A stretch of DNA of 23,899 bases from a virus: positions 1 to 23,899 of IMG/VR virus record IMGVR_UViG_3300037341_000030; one strand, written 5' to 3'. A model generated the notes under the pieces. The model ran no database searches and was not told where the DNA came from. It saw only the letters and a program-made list of their open reading frames with translations. Of the stretch, positions 13,878 to 20,680 are shown one piece after another (position 1 is the stretch's first letter; every line of letters starts with the position of its first letter). Position numbers and translations under genes: made by a program.

Positions 13878-15671
13878 TCATCGTGTCCTGATTTGCAATA
13901 CTAATTCGTCGCCTTTCGCATACGCCCTCAAGAGCGCACCTTCGACTTCCAGTTCACCGCCCGCATCTATCACTATCTGTGCAAGTTCCCGGCGCTTTAA
14001 CTTGCGATCTACCTTGATGCGGCTATACTCACAATCCAAGTCGTTGACTTGCTCATACAACGATTGTGGTGTATCTGAGTGACACGGAGGCGTGTCACCA
14101 TCTGGTTCTGTGGTGCATGAAACCTGTTGCTCCTGTACCGGCTCCTGTGTAGCTTCTGGCGGCTTCTCCTGATGTACGAAACAAAGATAGTGCTTGCTGC
14201 GAGTGAGTGCCACATAGCGCAAGTTCCATTCCTGTTCGGTTTGCCACTGCTGCGGATTGCGGAGTTGTAATGGTAGTTTGTCGGGGCGCAGGATAAATAC
14301 CCGCTCCGCTTCCAGCCCTTTGGCGCGATGGATGGTAGACAGCGTAATAATACTATTCTTGTCGTTGAACAAACTTTCAAGCCGCGCCTTAAAAGTATCG
14401 GCGCTGGTGCTCTGCCATTCCTGATAGCAGCGCCGCACAGCACTTACCCGGTCTTCGAGCGATTGCAGTTTCTCATCGTCATCACCCAACTTCGCGGCCT
14501 GCTCAGCACGATAGGCGTCAAGATGCCAGATAAAGCGTTCCCACGGCTTATCGCCGTTATCAGTGGCCTGATCAACGATCTTTGTTAACTGCCTGCCGAT
14601 ATCGCGCCCGCGAACAGTGGCAGGCGTGCCACGCGCTATCAATTCCAGGCACGCATCAATCAACGGCGCTGTAAGGCGACAGAGCACCAGATCATTCGGC
14701 TGGAGGTATCGGTGCAGATCTTGCTCGCCAATATGCTCAATAACTCCATCGGGCGCATTGTCACAGGCTTCAATTTCTGGTACAATCTCACGGGCCAGAT
14801 CGAGATGCTCAGACGGGCAACGATAACAAATGGATAGCGGCAGCCGGGTTGCATCGGTTACCGTGGCGATCTTCTGGAAGCTGGCAGCATCCGCGCCCGC
14901 AAAGCCGTAAATAGCCTGCCTGTCGTCCCCTACTGCCACAATGCGCCCGGTCTGATTGACGCATTTTAGCACTAGGTTAAGCTGTGCTGCGTTCAGGTCT
15001 TGCGCTTCGTCAATGAGTACCCAATCGTACTGATCTGGTATCAGTGCCCATCGGTATGGCAAATATAACTGATCGGCAAAGTCAATTACTTTTTGCTCTG
15101 ATGCCAGATCATTTCCACGTTCGATAGCAACCTTAACCAGTAGCAATAGTTCGGTTGTTGTATCTTCGATGCCATAATGTCGTATCAGGCATTCCAGTGC
15201 CGTCTGGTCTTCTGGATTGGCTAATGTGATACGCACAAATCGACACAGGTCATAGAGCGCGCCTGACAGTTTGCGGCGTTCATCATAATCATTCGCTAGT
15301 GGTGCAGTCAGGTCTTTCGCAATAGCGCGATACTTCCGATCATCCAGTGACACGCGGCCCAGATGGCGCACTACGGTACGGTGGCCGATGCTATTGATCG
15401 TGCTCACGTTCGCATTTTGCAGTTTCTTCTGCATCGGCTCTGCGATATGCTTATTGAAGGCACAAAACAGGATAGAGCCGTTCAACCGCTCAGTGAGCTT
15501 TGCCAGTGTGGTACTCTTGCCGCTTCCTGCTACAGCCTCTACCAATGCATTCCCGGTGCCGTGTTGCGCCCATTCAAAAATGGACGCCTGGTACTTCGAT
15601 GGTACAAACCCATTTGTCTGTGATGGTTCGGGCATCACGCCCATCCCCATCGCCTGTTGTAATAAATTCAT
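13878..15671 (-). CDS. UvrD/Rep-family (SF1) DNA helicase
   Basis: 597 aa from an ATG that overlaps the RecT stop (ATGA). Motif Q-like KYQASIFEWA near 26-35; motif I AVAGSGKSTTL (46-56); motif Ia ILFCAFNKHIA; II WVLIDEAQDLN; III IVAVGDDRQAIYGFAGA; IV LSICYRCP; V STIHRAKGLEAERVFIL; VI LRYVALTRSKHYL. All motifs are intact. Known role: 3'-5' translocation and unwinding of DNA, here probably in phage replication or recombination. After motif VI there are about 110 residues: a Pro/Gln/Thr/Cys-rich linker and a small domain (LYEQVNDLDCEYSRIK, GGELEVEGALLRAYAKG) that I do not recognise. Confidence 0.92.
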   Translation of the reverse strand: MNLLQQAMGMGVMPEPSQTNGFVPSKYQASIFEWAQHGTGNALVEAVAGSGKSTTLAKLTERLNGSILFCAFNKHIAEPMQKKLQNANVSTINSIGHRTVVRHLGRVSLDDRKYRAIAKDLTAPLANDYDERRKLSGALYDLCRFVRITLANPEDQTALECLIRHYGIEDTTTELLLLVKVAIERGNDLASEQKVIDFADQLYLPYRWALIPDQYDWVLIDEAQDLNAAQLNLVLKCVNQTGRIVAVGDDRQAIYGFAGADAASFQKIATVTDATRLPLSICYRCPSEHLDLAREIVPEIEACDNAPDGVIEHIGEQDLHRYLQPNDLVLCRLTAPLIDACLELIARGTPATVRGRDIGRQLTKIVDQATDNGDKPWERFIWHLDAYRAEQAAKLGDDDEKLQSLEDRVSAVRRCYQEWQSTSADTFKARLESLFNDKNSIITLSTIHRAKGLEAERVFILRPDKLPLQLRNPQQWQTEQEWNLRYVALTRSKHYLCFVHQEKPPEATQEPVQEQQVSCTTEPDGDTPPCHSDTPQSLYEQVNDLDCEYSRIKVDRKLKRRELAQIVIDAGGELEVEGALLRAYAKGDELVLQIRTR

Positions 15672-16222
15672 TCCGCTACCTCTGCGTCTATAATATCCCC
15701 ATTCAACTCGCTCGCCAGGTACAAACCGGCTAGCAGATCAGGCACCACAATGCGAGCGCACATACTGATAGCGCGCCACCTGCACATATTCGCCGGGTAC
15801 TTTTTCCAGTTGCTATCGGGTTTGACCAGACCGGCCCGCTCGGCATCTTTCATGCTATACGTGAGTGTGAAACGAAACCCGGTACTCCTGATCATCGTGA
15901 CGGTGCAGGCGTCGTCTGTGCTGCTGTCAATCTGGAGGCGCACAATGTCGGGGCGGCTTTGGATTTTCGCTAGCATTCCCTGCGAGGTGAGCGCAACCTT
16001 GCCCATGACGACCTGTAGGTTATCGCCCACCGAGGAAAGCGGAAACCCAAGCTCGTATGCCTTCAGCATCGCAAACGCGGCCTGCTCTGGCTTGCTCACG
16101 CCTGCTACCAGACGGCATTCATAGACGGTTTCAGCCATCGATGTAATCAAATGCCACGCCTCTGGCGTTACCTCACGGCGGGCCAGTTCGGTGGTTGTGG
16201 TCGGTACCAATTCGGTGGTCAT
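15668..16222 (-). CDS. recT: RecT-like single-strand annealing protein
   Basis: 184 aa, starting MTTELVPTTTTELARREVTP; the start overlaps the previous stop by 4 bases. The core matches a RecT-type phage family: KPEQAAFAMLKAYELGFPLS, NLQVVMGKVALTSQGMLA, VTMIRSTGFRFTLTYSMKDA, ERAGLVKPDSNWKKYPANMC, and RWRAISMCARIVVPDLLAGL. The 'W.kyp..M..wRA.......v.pd...Gly' block is the hallmark. Such proteins bind single-stranded DNA and anneal complementary strands in phage recombination. It is shorter than E. coli RecT (269 aa) but normal for this subgroup. It sits between an ERCC4-fold protein and a helicase, forming a recombination cassette. Confidence 0.82.
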   Translation of the reverse strand: MTTELVPTTTTELARREVTPEAWHLITSMAETVYECRLVAGVSKPEQAAFAMLKAYELGFPLSSVGDNLQVVMGKVALTSQGMLAKIQSRPDIVRLQIDSSTDDACTVTMIRSTGFRFTLTYSMKDAERAGLVKPDSNWKKYPANMCRWRAISMCARIVVPDLLAGLYLASELNGDIIDAEVAE

Positions 16223-16866
16223 GTGGTTGCCTCCTGCGGTTCGTGGACTTTCACACGGAAGCCCATATCATCGTGCAATCCGAGCGCCTCACGCACCTTA
16301 CGCCGGGTTTCCGGCCCGATGCCTGGAAACTCGTGCTGATCATCGGTGAGCACCATCAGTGCCCATGCTGCGCTGCCACAGTGCTCCAGAAGTGCTACGG
16401 CCTTCTGCTCGCCGATGCCTGGCAAGGCCAGCAGCATATCCAGATCAGGATCGGCAAAGAGCACATCACGCGGCGGGCGCACTCGGCGGGTTGTACGGTC
16501 GCGGCTAGCCAGGCGTTGCACCGTCTCGACGAGCGTTTCCTGCTTAATATGCAGCGTTCCGACGCCAGTTTCTTGCACGCTCAAGAGCGCGCCGGATAGA
16601 TCATCGTCAAGCGTGCGCTTACCCTCCAGCGTGATGAGGTACGCCCACGGTGACAACTCGCGTATCTTCAACATCTCTGCATAGAGCGTCTTATCACACA
16701 ATGCGTGACGCAAGTCATTTGTGGCCATTACGCAGATTGCCAGTTGCGCACCATCGGCGCATACAGCCAGGTACGATGCTGGCGCAATTGGCGCGCTAAT
16801 GGCAGGCACACCCCACTCCGGCTGCGCTTGCATATTCATTCCATTATAGAGTATACTAGTCAGCAT
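16219..16866 (-). CDS. ERCC4-fold nuclease-like protein with degenerate active site and tandem HhH
   Basis: 215 aa from the ATG at 16866, with GGAG nine bases upstream; the ATG at 16908 lies in the terminator. The core is ERCC4/XPF-like: the segment ending TNDLRHALCDKTLYAEMLKI, then RELSPWAYLITLEG, aligns by eye with the usual 'ERKt..DL..Sl.dgRl..El..l....p..yL.lEG'. At the expected ERK the sequence reads VMA, and no GD precedes it. The C-terminal (HhH)2 domain is intact: LLALPGIGEQKAVALLEHCG and FPGIGPETRRKVREALGL. So DNA binding is likely but cleavage is not. It may be a structure-specific DNA binder in recombination with RecT and the helicase. Its stop overlaps recT. Confidence 0.72.
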   Translation of the reverse strand: MLTSILYNGMNMQAQPEWGVPAISAPIAPASYLAVCADGAQLAICVMATNDLRHALCDKTLYAEMLKIRELSPWAYLITLEGKRTLDDDLSGALLSVQETGVGTLHIKQETLVETVQRLASRDRTTRRVRPPRDVLFADPDLDMLLALPGIGEQKAVALLEHCGSAAWALMVLTDDQHEFPGIGPETRRKVREALGLHDDMGFRVKVHEPQEATT

Positions 16867-16880
16867 GATTGTTTCTCCAT

Positions 16881-16918
16881 AAAACGCCTGCGCAGCGATC
16901 AACTGCACAGGCGTTTTT
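16881..16918. terminator. Bidirectional terminator-like hairpin
   Basis: AAAACGCCTG (16881-16890) and CAGGCGTTTT (16908-16917) are perfect inverted repeats. The inner arms pair further (GCAG/CTGC past one mismatch) around a 7-nt loop. Runs of A and T flank both sides, so it could terminate either strand. In the leftward direction it follows the stop of the 242-aa gene and ends within a few bases of the ERCC4-like gene's GGAG. Confidence 0.8.
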
Positions 16919-16926
16919 GCTCCTCG

Positions 16927-17655
16927 CTAGTAGGGCAGGATGCCCGTCACATCGATGACTTCATTAGATGTCATCGTAATGCCCGCATCCTTCATCAGCG
17001 GGTTGGATTCAAGCATCTGCTGAAACGCCTTTGCGGGGTCTGCCTGCTGCTGTGCGGCTGTCCACATCGCAGGCAGCATCGTAACCAGTGTGGCGCGCTG
17101 CGGGTGCTCTGTCTCTTCTTCCATAATCGACTGTGGTACATTCCTTGTCGGGGCATCGCCGCCATTGCGACGTTCATTCCAGAACGCCTCCGCAGCAGCC
17201 TCGCATGCCTCACGGCTCTCGAAAACCTCAACAAACCGGGGCGTTGTGAGATCCTTCTGTTCGCCTTCTTTGTTCGTGTACTCGCCAACTTTGATGAGTT
17301 CAATATGCACCCAATGCCGATGCACCTGCGTCGTCGGGTCGGTAATGCCGAGCACCGTCAACGATGGGCGTACTACCTTCGTCCAGTCGGGCCGCTTGCG
17401 CGAGCGCGCCTGCATCGTGCGGTCAATGCTGTAGGTATTCCCATCGCGGCTCGTGCCGTAGAAGTGGAAAGTGATCTCAACATCCGGGTTTTTATGCTCC
17501 GGATTGTTGGCATCATAGTCTACCAGTTGCCAGCGACCGTCAACCTGCTGAAACACGACCTCGCGTGTGTCGATCTCGCACTCGACAAAATAGTCTTTCG
17601 TCCTGGATTGCGGCTCCGTTGTGGCGTTCATTGCGTTTGCCATTGCGTTGTTCAT
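16927..17655 (-). CDS. 242-aa early protein of unknown function
   Basis: ATG at 17655 with AGGA seven bases upstream. Residues 20-140 are beta-rich and charged (TKDYFVECEIDTREVVFQQV, VEITFHFYGTSRDGNTYSID, HWVHIELIKVGEYTNKEGEQ). A helix follows (REACEAAAEAFWNERRNGG), and the C-terminus is helical with a QQQADPAKAFQQMLESNP stretch. A beta-barrel N-terminus plus an acidic tail, just upstream of RecT and helicase genes, would suit a single-strand DNA-binding or replication accessory protein, but no signature confirms this. Followed by a terminator-like hairpin, so it may be expressed at a higher level than the genes beyond. Confidence 0.75.
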   Translation of the reverse strand: MNNAMANAMNATTEPQSRTKDYFVECEIDTREVVFQQVDGRWQLVDYDANNPEHKNPDVEITFHFYGTSRDGNTYSIDRTMQARSRKRPDWTKVVRPSLTVLGITDPTTQVHRHWVHIELIKVGEYTNKEGEQKDLTTPRFVEVFESREACEAAAEAFWNERRNGGDAPTRNVPQSIMEEETEHPQRATLVTMLPAMWTAAQQQADPAKAFQQMLESNPLMKDAGITMTSNEVIDVTGILPY

Positions 17656-17680
17656 GTCGGTTCCTTTCGTATTGCGATTA

Positions 17681-17761
17681 TTACGGCTTCAGCCTGGGCT
17701 GCGGTTGTGGCTCAGGCAGCGGCATGGGCGGGTAGTGGATAGTTTCATCGATGTACATCAT
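17681..17761 (-). CDS. 26-aa proline-rich microprotein
   Basis: Two adjacent ATGs (17761, 17758) stand six bases after a full AGGAGGTG ribosome site. The product begins MMYIDETIHYPPMP and continues with a PxPxP run (LPEPQPQPRLKP), then TAA. The ribosome site is among the strongest in the window. The peptide may be a binding peptide or a translation leader for the 242-aa gene. No family is known. Confidence 0.5.
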   Translation of the reverse strand: MMYIDETIHYPPMPLPEPQPQPRLKP

Positions 17762-17772
17762 AGTGGCACCTC

Positions 17773-17997
17773 CTATTCATAAGTAAAGAAACGGTTTACG
17801 TGCGCGTCGTGCCCTGGCTGTTCGATGACATCGTACCAGTCATCGAACAATTGCACGAGGGTTGTTCTTTCTGGGTTATGCGGGTCGAATGCCAGTGCAT
17901 CCCATTCAGGGTGCGCTATGCGCAGCATCAGCCCAAACGTCCACCCTCGCATCATCTCTCCGGGATTAATATCCCGGAGGTGTTTTCGGGTTGTCAT
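17773..17997 (-). CDS. 74-aa protein of unknown function
   Basis: ATG at 17997 overlaps the previous stop (ATGA). The sequence is MTTRKHLRDINPGEMM, RGWTFGLMLRIAHPEWDALA, then TTLVQLFDDWYDVIEQPGHD. It is mixed helical with many aromatic residues and no Cys. The region 17950-17980 also holds a CCTCCGGGA/TCCCGGAGG inverted repeat within the coding sequence. No family is recognised. Confidence 0.65.
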   Translation of the reverse strand: MTTRKHLRDINPGEMMRGWTFGLMLRIAHPEWDALAFDPHNPERTTLVQLFDDWYDVIEQPGHDAHVNRFFTYE

Positions 17998-18371
17998 GCC
18001 GTCACCTTGCGAATACTTACGCTCGGCTTGCTAATCTTGCGCATACGATCTAGCGCGCCTGGCTCGTGCGCCTTGAAATATTCCTCAAGGCGTTTATCGT
18101 CCCAACTAACACGCGGCTTCGAGTAGACTGCCTGCCAGCGCGCACCTTTGATCGTCTTGCCTGCCTCAACAACCGCTGCCTTGACCTGCTCTTCGGCGGC
18201 TTTAATAGCGTCGTTGATCTCCTCCATCGTGCTTTCGTGTTCGCTGTCCAGTTGCGCGATAGCGGCGCGCTGCTCATCAGTTAACACGGCGTCGCGTGCC
18301 TGCTGATAATCAGCTTGCTCCAGATCACGCCGGGCGTACAGTTCCTCCAGATGGGTAATATCCACGCTCAT
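17994..18371 (-). CDS. Conserved phage early protein, coiled coil with C-terminal SWD motif (125 aa)
   Basis: ATG at 18371 overlaps the stop of the 45-aa gene (ATGA). Residues about 5-75 are a helical, coiled-coil-type region (ELYARRDLEQADYQQARDAV, EHESTMEEINDAIKAAEEQV). The C-terminal part reads GARWQAVYSKPRVSWDDKRL, then KISKPSVSIRKV, matching a pattern I have seen in many phage early proteins ('vY.k.RvsWD...L.......pe.....k...pSV.IR'). Function is not established. The long antiparallel coil recalls Gam-type host-nuclease inhibitors, but that link is only structural impression. Confidence 0.72.
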   Translation of the reverse strand: MSVDITHLEELYARRDLEQADYQQARDAVLTDEQRAAIAQLDSEHESTMEEINDAIKAAEEQVKAAVVEAGKTIKGARWQAVYSKPRVSWDDKRLEEYFKAHEPGALDRMRKISKPSVSIRKVTA

Positions 18372-18505
18372 GACTTCTCCTTATCCTTCTGTTGCTCCTG
18401 GTGCGCCTGTGCAAGCGCCTGTCCGCTATTGCACTCCTGTTCCCGCTGTATCTCGTCTGCCCGCTCCAACAGGCGAACGGCTTCTTCTCGTGTGGTGTCT
18501 GCCAT
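18368..18505 (-). CDS. 45-aa hydrophilic helical protein
   Basis: ATG at 18505 after AAGGAGGA (spacing about 7), stop overlapping the next gene by ATGA. The product (MADTTREEAVRLLERADEI, then QALAQAHQEQQKDKEKS) is entirely polar and probably one long helix. It is the second gene of the leftward early operon. Function unknown. Confidence 0.6.
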   Translation of the reverse strand: MADTTREEAVRLLERADEIQREQECNSGQALAQAHQEQQKDKEKS

Positions 18506-18507
18506 GA

Positions 18508-18744
18508 CTAATCCTCCTTTTTGAACAGATCATCTGTCACACGCATCCGGCCCGGCGGCATCAGCGGTGCGCTCTCGCGGCGCTCGCGGTCAGTTTTCCC
18601 CGTCGCCTGCAACCGCTTGTAAACGATAGCGTCCAGTGTCGCCTGCGCTGCCTGGCGCGTGCTGAAGTACCCTACAAGGTCGCCGTCCAGATACGCGGCG
18701 TAGTCGCCTGTGATCGTGTCATACTCAACGTGCTTGTGGTTCAT
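18508..18744 (-). CDS. 78-aa protein, first gene of the leftward operon
   Basis: ATG at 18744 with AGGAG (18750-18754) seven bases upstream, about 40 nt from the predicted transcription start. The N-terminus VEYDTITGDYAAYLDGDLVG and the following YFSTRQAAQATLDAIVYKRL form a strand-strand-helix pattern like small 'DUF' phage proteins that handle sequence-tag or DNA-mimic roles. The C-terminus is charged and Pro/Met-rich. Function unknown; being first in the operon suggests immediate-early expression. Confidence 0.65.
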   Translation of the reverse strand: MNHKHVEYDTITGDYAAYLDGDLVGYFSTRQAAQATLDAIVYKRLQATGKTDRERRESAPLMPPGRMRVTDDLFKKED

Positions 18745-18789
18745 CTGATGCTCCTTCTGATGTGGCGCCGCCCCTTGCGACGTGCTGTT

Positions 18790-18818
18790 ATTGTAGCATG
18801 TTCCCGCCTTCTTGTCAA
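18790..18818 (-). promoter_or_regulatory. Leftward early promoter
   Basis: Minus strand TTGACA (18818-18813), 17-nt spacer, TACAAT (18795-18790). It has a perfect -35 and one mismatch in the -10. It drives the leftward early operon and, through it, possibly the replication genes. It is the mirror image of the rightward promoter, with the same hexamers and spacing. Confidence 0.88.
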
Positions 18819-18854
18819 TCTATAATTGACAGAATACATAAAACTATTGACAAG
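18811..18854. promoter_or_regulatory. Symmetric operator-like element between the divergent promoters
   Basis: CTTGTCAAT (18811-18819) and ATTGACAAG (18846-18854) form a perfect 9-bp inverted repeat that includes the two -35 boxes. A third half-site ATTGACA (18825-18831) makes a tighter dyad with the first (7-bp arms, 5-nt spacer). The -35 boxes alone explain part of the symmetry, but not the extra flanking bases or the third copy. The XRE regulator just to the right is the obvious candidate binder. Confidence 0.5.
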
Positions 18855-18875
18855 CTTATGGTTTTCCTTTACAAT
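18847..18875 (+). promoter_or_regulatory. Rightward early promoter
   Basis: TTGACA (18847-18852), 17-nt spacer, TACAAT (18870-18875). It starts transcription near 18882, about 25 nt before the XRE regulator ATG. It drives the rightward chain of small genes. Confidence 0.9.
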
Positions 18876-18906
18876 GGACGTGTGCAGACAAGAGAGGAGG
18901 AGGGCA

Positions 18907-19146
18907 ATGGGGAAAATTGTGAACAAGTTGAAAGAAGCCCGTTTACGGCGGGCGGCAGAAGCAGGTGAGGATCTAACTGTGTCGGACGTGGCTCGCGCTA
19001 TCGGTGTAGACCGCCAACGATTATGGGACTTAGAGCAAAACCCATACCGAATACCAAGGCGCGATTTGATGGCGCAACTATGCGCATATTACAACGTCGA
19101 ACCCGGCAATCTATTGGAGCATATTGTAACAGAGGAGACAGAATAG
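18907..19146 (+). CDS. XRE/Cro-family helix-turn-helix regulator
   Basis: 79 aa from the ATG at 18907, preceded by GAGGAGGAGGG; an upstream ATG at 18826 lies in the promoter region and is rejected. The helix-turn-helix is LTVSDVARAIGVDRQRLWDL, followed by EQNPYRIPRRDLMAQLCAYY and NVEPGNLLEH, the standard Cro/C1 layout. It is the first gene of the rightward operon and probably acts on the divergent promoters as a Cro- or repressor-like switch. No second regulator is seen in the window, so lysogeny is not shown. Confidence 0.88.
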   Translation: MGKIVNKLKEARLRRAAEAGEDLTVSDVARAIGVDRQRLWDLEQNPYRIPRRDLMAQLCAYYNVEPGNLLEHIVTEETE

Positions 19147-19664
19147 TGACCACACTAAACGACGCCATCACCACCGCCCGCCAGGCCCTGGCATACCAGC
19201 GCGCTACCGAGAAGGCACAGCACGACGCAGAACACGCCCGCCAGTGCGACCTGCACCAGGCCGCGCAGGCAGACCTGGAGTCCTGGCTTTACAAACTGCC
19301 AAAAGGGATGGCAGACCGCGCTGATTACGATATCCCGTTCCCGCTGCCAACACACGTATTTGATATCATCGTCTCGTTCGACCTGAGCGATTACGGCGCC
19401 GCGCCGATCAGCACCCGCCCCGAATGGCGCGGCGACCACTGGTTTTTCAAAACGTGGCGTGTGGCGCACCACGAACTGGATTTCTTCAGCAACGAGGATG
19501 AACCGCCGGAGTGGCGCGTCGTTGTTGCCGATGAATGCACGCCATACACGACGCTCGAGCAGGCGCTCATAGCCGCGCTGGCAGAACACGAGCGCGCAAC
19601 CGGCCCGCTGGCAGCGGAAGCCCGCGAATGCACGGAGCGGGCGCGAAAGGACTGGGTAGCATGA
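19146..19664 (+). CDS. 172-aa protein of unknown function
   Basis: A GTG at 19146 overlaps the TAG of the regulator, with GAGGAG upstream; the longer frame from 19023 would run through the regulator gene. The N-terminus is a helical region (ITTARQALAYQRATEKAQHD). The centre is aromatic and beta-rich (YDIPFPLPTHVFDIIVSFDL, EWRGDHWFFKTWRVAHHELD), and the C-terminus is a helix (EQALIAALAEHERATGPL). It may bind a small ligand or partner protein, but no motif supports a specific role. The stop overlaps the next start (ATGA). Confidence 0.7.
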   Translation: MTTLNDAITTARQALAYQRATEKAQHDAEHARQCDLHQAAQADLESWLYKLPKGMADRADYDIPFPLPTHVFDIIVSFDLSDYGAAPISTRPEWRGDHWFFKTWRVAHHELDFFSNEDEPPEWRVVVADECTPYTTLEQALIAALAEHERATGPLAAEARECTERARKDWVA

Positions 19665-19876
19665 CCCACCGACGGCCCTGGCTGCGCTTTTTAAACAAGT
19701 CATTGTGTCCGAACTTTTACCACAATTCGGCGCTACTGCTACATCTCGACACGGGTGTAGCAGACGTGTGGTGCGATGATATGGTCATCGGCACAGCACG
19801 CACAATGCATGAGGCTCGCTCTATTGTAGATCGGTATGAGCAGTTTGGAGCAACAAAGGAGACGACTAATGAGTGA
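19661..19876 (+). CDS. 71-aa protein of unknown function
   Basis: ATG at 19661 overlaps the previous stop (ATGA). The frame is open upstream to 19535, but that part is the neighbouring gene in another frame. The sequence is MTHRRPWLRFLNKSLCPN, then LLLHLDTGVADVWCDDMVIG and TARTMHEARSIVDRYEQFGA, a strand-strand-helix arrangement like many short phage proteins that display a 'd...G....f.t..eAr..vd' pattern. It ends in TNE, like the next two proteins. Function unknown. Confidence 0.65.
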   Translation: MTHRRPWLRFLNKSLCPNFYHNSALLLHLDTGVADVWCDDMVIGTARTMHEARSIVDRYEQFGATKETTNE

Positions 19877-20210
19877 ACCGTGCAACACACTGGAAGGCAT
19901 ACAGACGGGCGACCTGATTTACATCAGCAATGGCCGTACATCTACCATTTCGCGTGTCACGCATGTCACAAGGACACAAGTGCACGCGACATTGCGTAAA
20001 TTCAGGCGTGATGGGAGTGAGATCGGCGGCGGCGCCTATCGCGGCGGCATATGGAGTTGCTACCACGCCCGGCCTGCCACCGAGGAGGATATTATGGAGC
20101 ACAGGCGGCGCGCGCTGGCACGTAATTTATACCAAGTAGAATATATCGATTTGTCGCTCGATCAACTCGAACGTATCTGGGATATTGTAGAGGAGGGCAC
20201 CAATGAATGA
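19869..20210 (+). CDS. 113-aa protein of unknown function (KOW/SH3-like pattern)
   Basis: ATG at 19869 overlaps the previous stop by 8 bases (ATGAGTGA), with GGAG upstream. The N-terminal part LEGIQTGDLIYISNGRTSTI, then SRVTHVTRTQVHATLRKFRR, looks like a small SH3-type barrel with a Gly-Asp turn. The rest holds GGGAYRGGIWSCYHARPATE and a helical tail (LSLDQLERIWDIVEEG). It could bind nucleic acid; this is inference from fold impression. Ends in EEGTNE. Confidence 0.65.
   Translation: MSEPCNTLEGIQTGDLIYISNGRTSTISRVTHVTRTQVHATLRKFRRDGSEIGGGAYRGGIWSCYHARPATEEDIMEHRRRALARNLYQVEYIDLSLDQLERIWDIVEEGTNE
20188..20210 (+). repeat. Gene-junction repeat, copy 1 (pair with 20429-20451)
   Basis: A 23-nt stretch containing GAGGAGGGCAC, the next start codon and the previous stop recurs at 20429-20451 with 21 of 23 bases the same. 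A looser version lies at 19856-19876. Each copy encodes the final ...EEGTNE of one gene and starts the next gene (ATGAAT). Confidence 0.75.
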
Positions 20211-20451
20211 ACAGCAAATGCAGGCAATCATGGCGAGCGCGGTTCACGTAGCATGCAGTAACCTGACAGATGATGAGCTGGTGGCGCTGCACCTGACAGC
20301 ACAATTCGACATGGACCCGACCACCCATGCGTTTTACAGCAAGGCGGCACACCTATTCACCGAACGCAACGGCACCAGGATGCACGAGGAAACCAAAAAC
20401 GCACTAGCGCGGGTCGTCAACATGCGGCTAGAGGAGGGCACTAATGAATAA
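20203..20451 (+). CDS. 82-aa protein of unknown function
   Basis: ATG at 20203, set in the junction repeat with GAGGAGGG upstream and an 8-base overlap with the preceding gene. The product is helical: QQMQAIMASAVHVACSNLTD, DELVALHLTAQFDMDPTTHA, then a C-terminal helix (KNALARVVNMRLEEG). No motif is recognised. Ends in EEGTNE, like its predecessor. Confidence 0.65.
   Translation: MNEQQMQAIMASAVHVACSNLTDDELVALHLTAQFDMDPTTHAFYSKAAHLFTERNGTRMHEETKNALARVVNMRLEEGTNE
20429..20451 (+). repeat. Gene-junction repeat, copy 2
   Basis: Second copy of the junction element at 20188-20210, differing at two positions. It holds the ribosome site GAGGAGGG and the ATG at 20444, and ends with the TAA of the preceding gene. 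Confidence 0.75.
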
Positions 20452-20680
20452 CCCACCACGGCCCCCGGCAGAGACGCGCAAAGAGATGCGCGCTACTAAC
20501 CTGGCATTTGATATGGCAACACAGGCAGGCGCAGAAGCGGCGACAGGCCCGCGTGAGCAACTGTACGCGTTTCTAACGGCTCACGGCTATGAGTGGAACG
20601 GGCATAATTGGGTGAAGATGCCGCCCGTCTCGCCACAGACGGGATACGCCTATGATGATGTGGAAAGGTTCCCAGGATGA
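20444..20680 (+). CDS. 78-aa protein of unknown function
   Basis: ATG at 20444, inside the second junction repeat. The protein has a Pro-rich N-terminus (MNNPPRPPAETRKEM), a helix (TNLAFDMATQAGAEAATGP), then REQLYAFLTAHGYEWNGHNW and a Pro/Tyr tail. The stop overlaps the next start (ATGA). No known family. Confidence 0.62.
   Translation: MNNPPRPPAETRKEMRATNLAFDMATQAGAEAATGPREQLYAFLTAHGYEWNGHNWVKMPPVSPQTGYAYDDVERFPG

Noticed and set aside
16840-16860. TATAAT on the minus strand just inside the ERCC4-like gene
   Set aside because: No TG extension and no -35 at a suitable distance; it lies within coding sequence.
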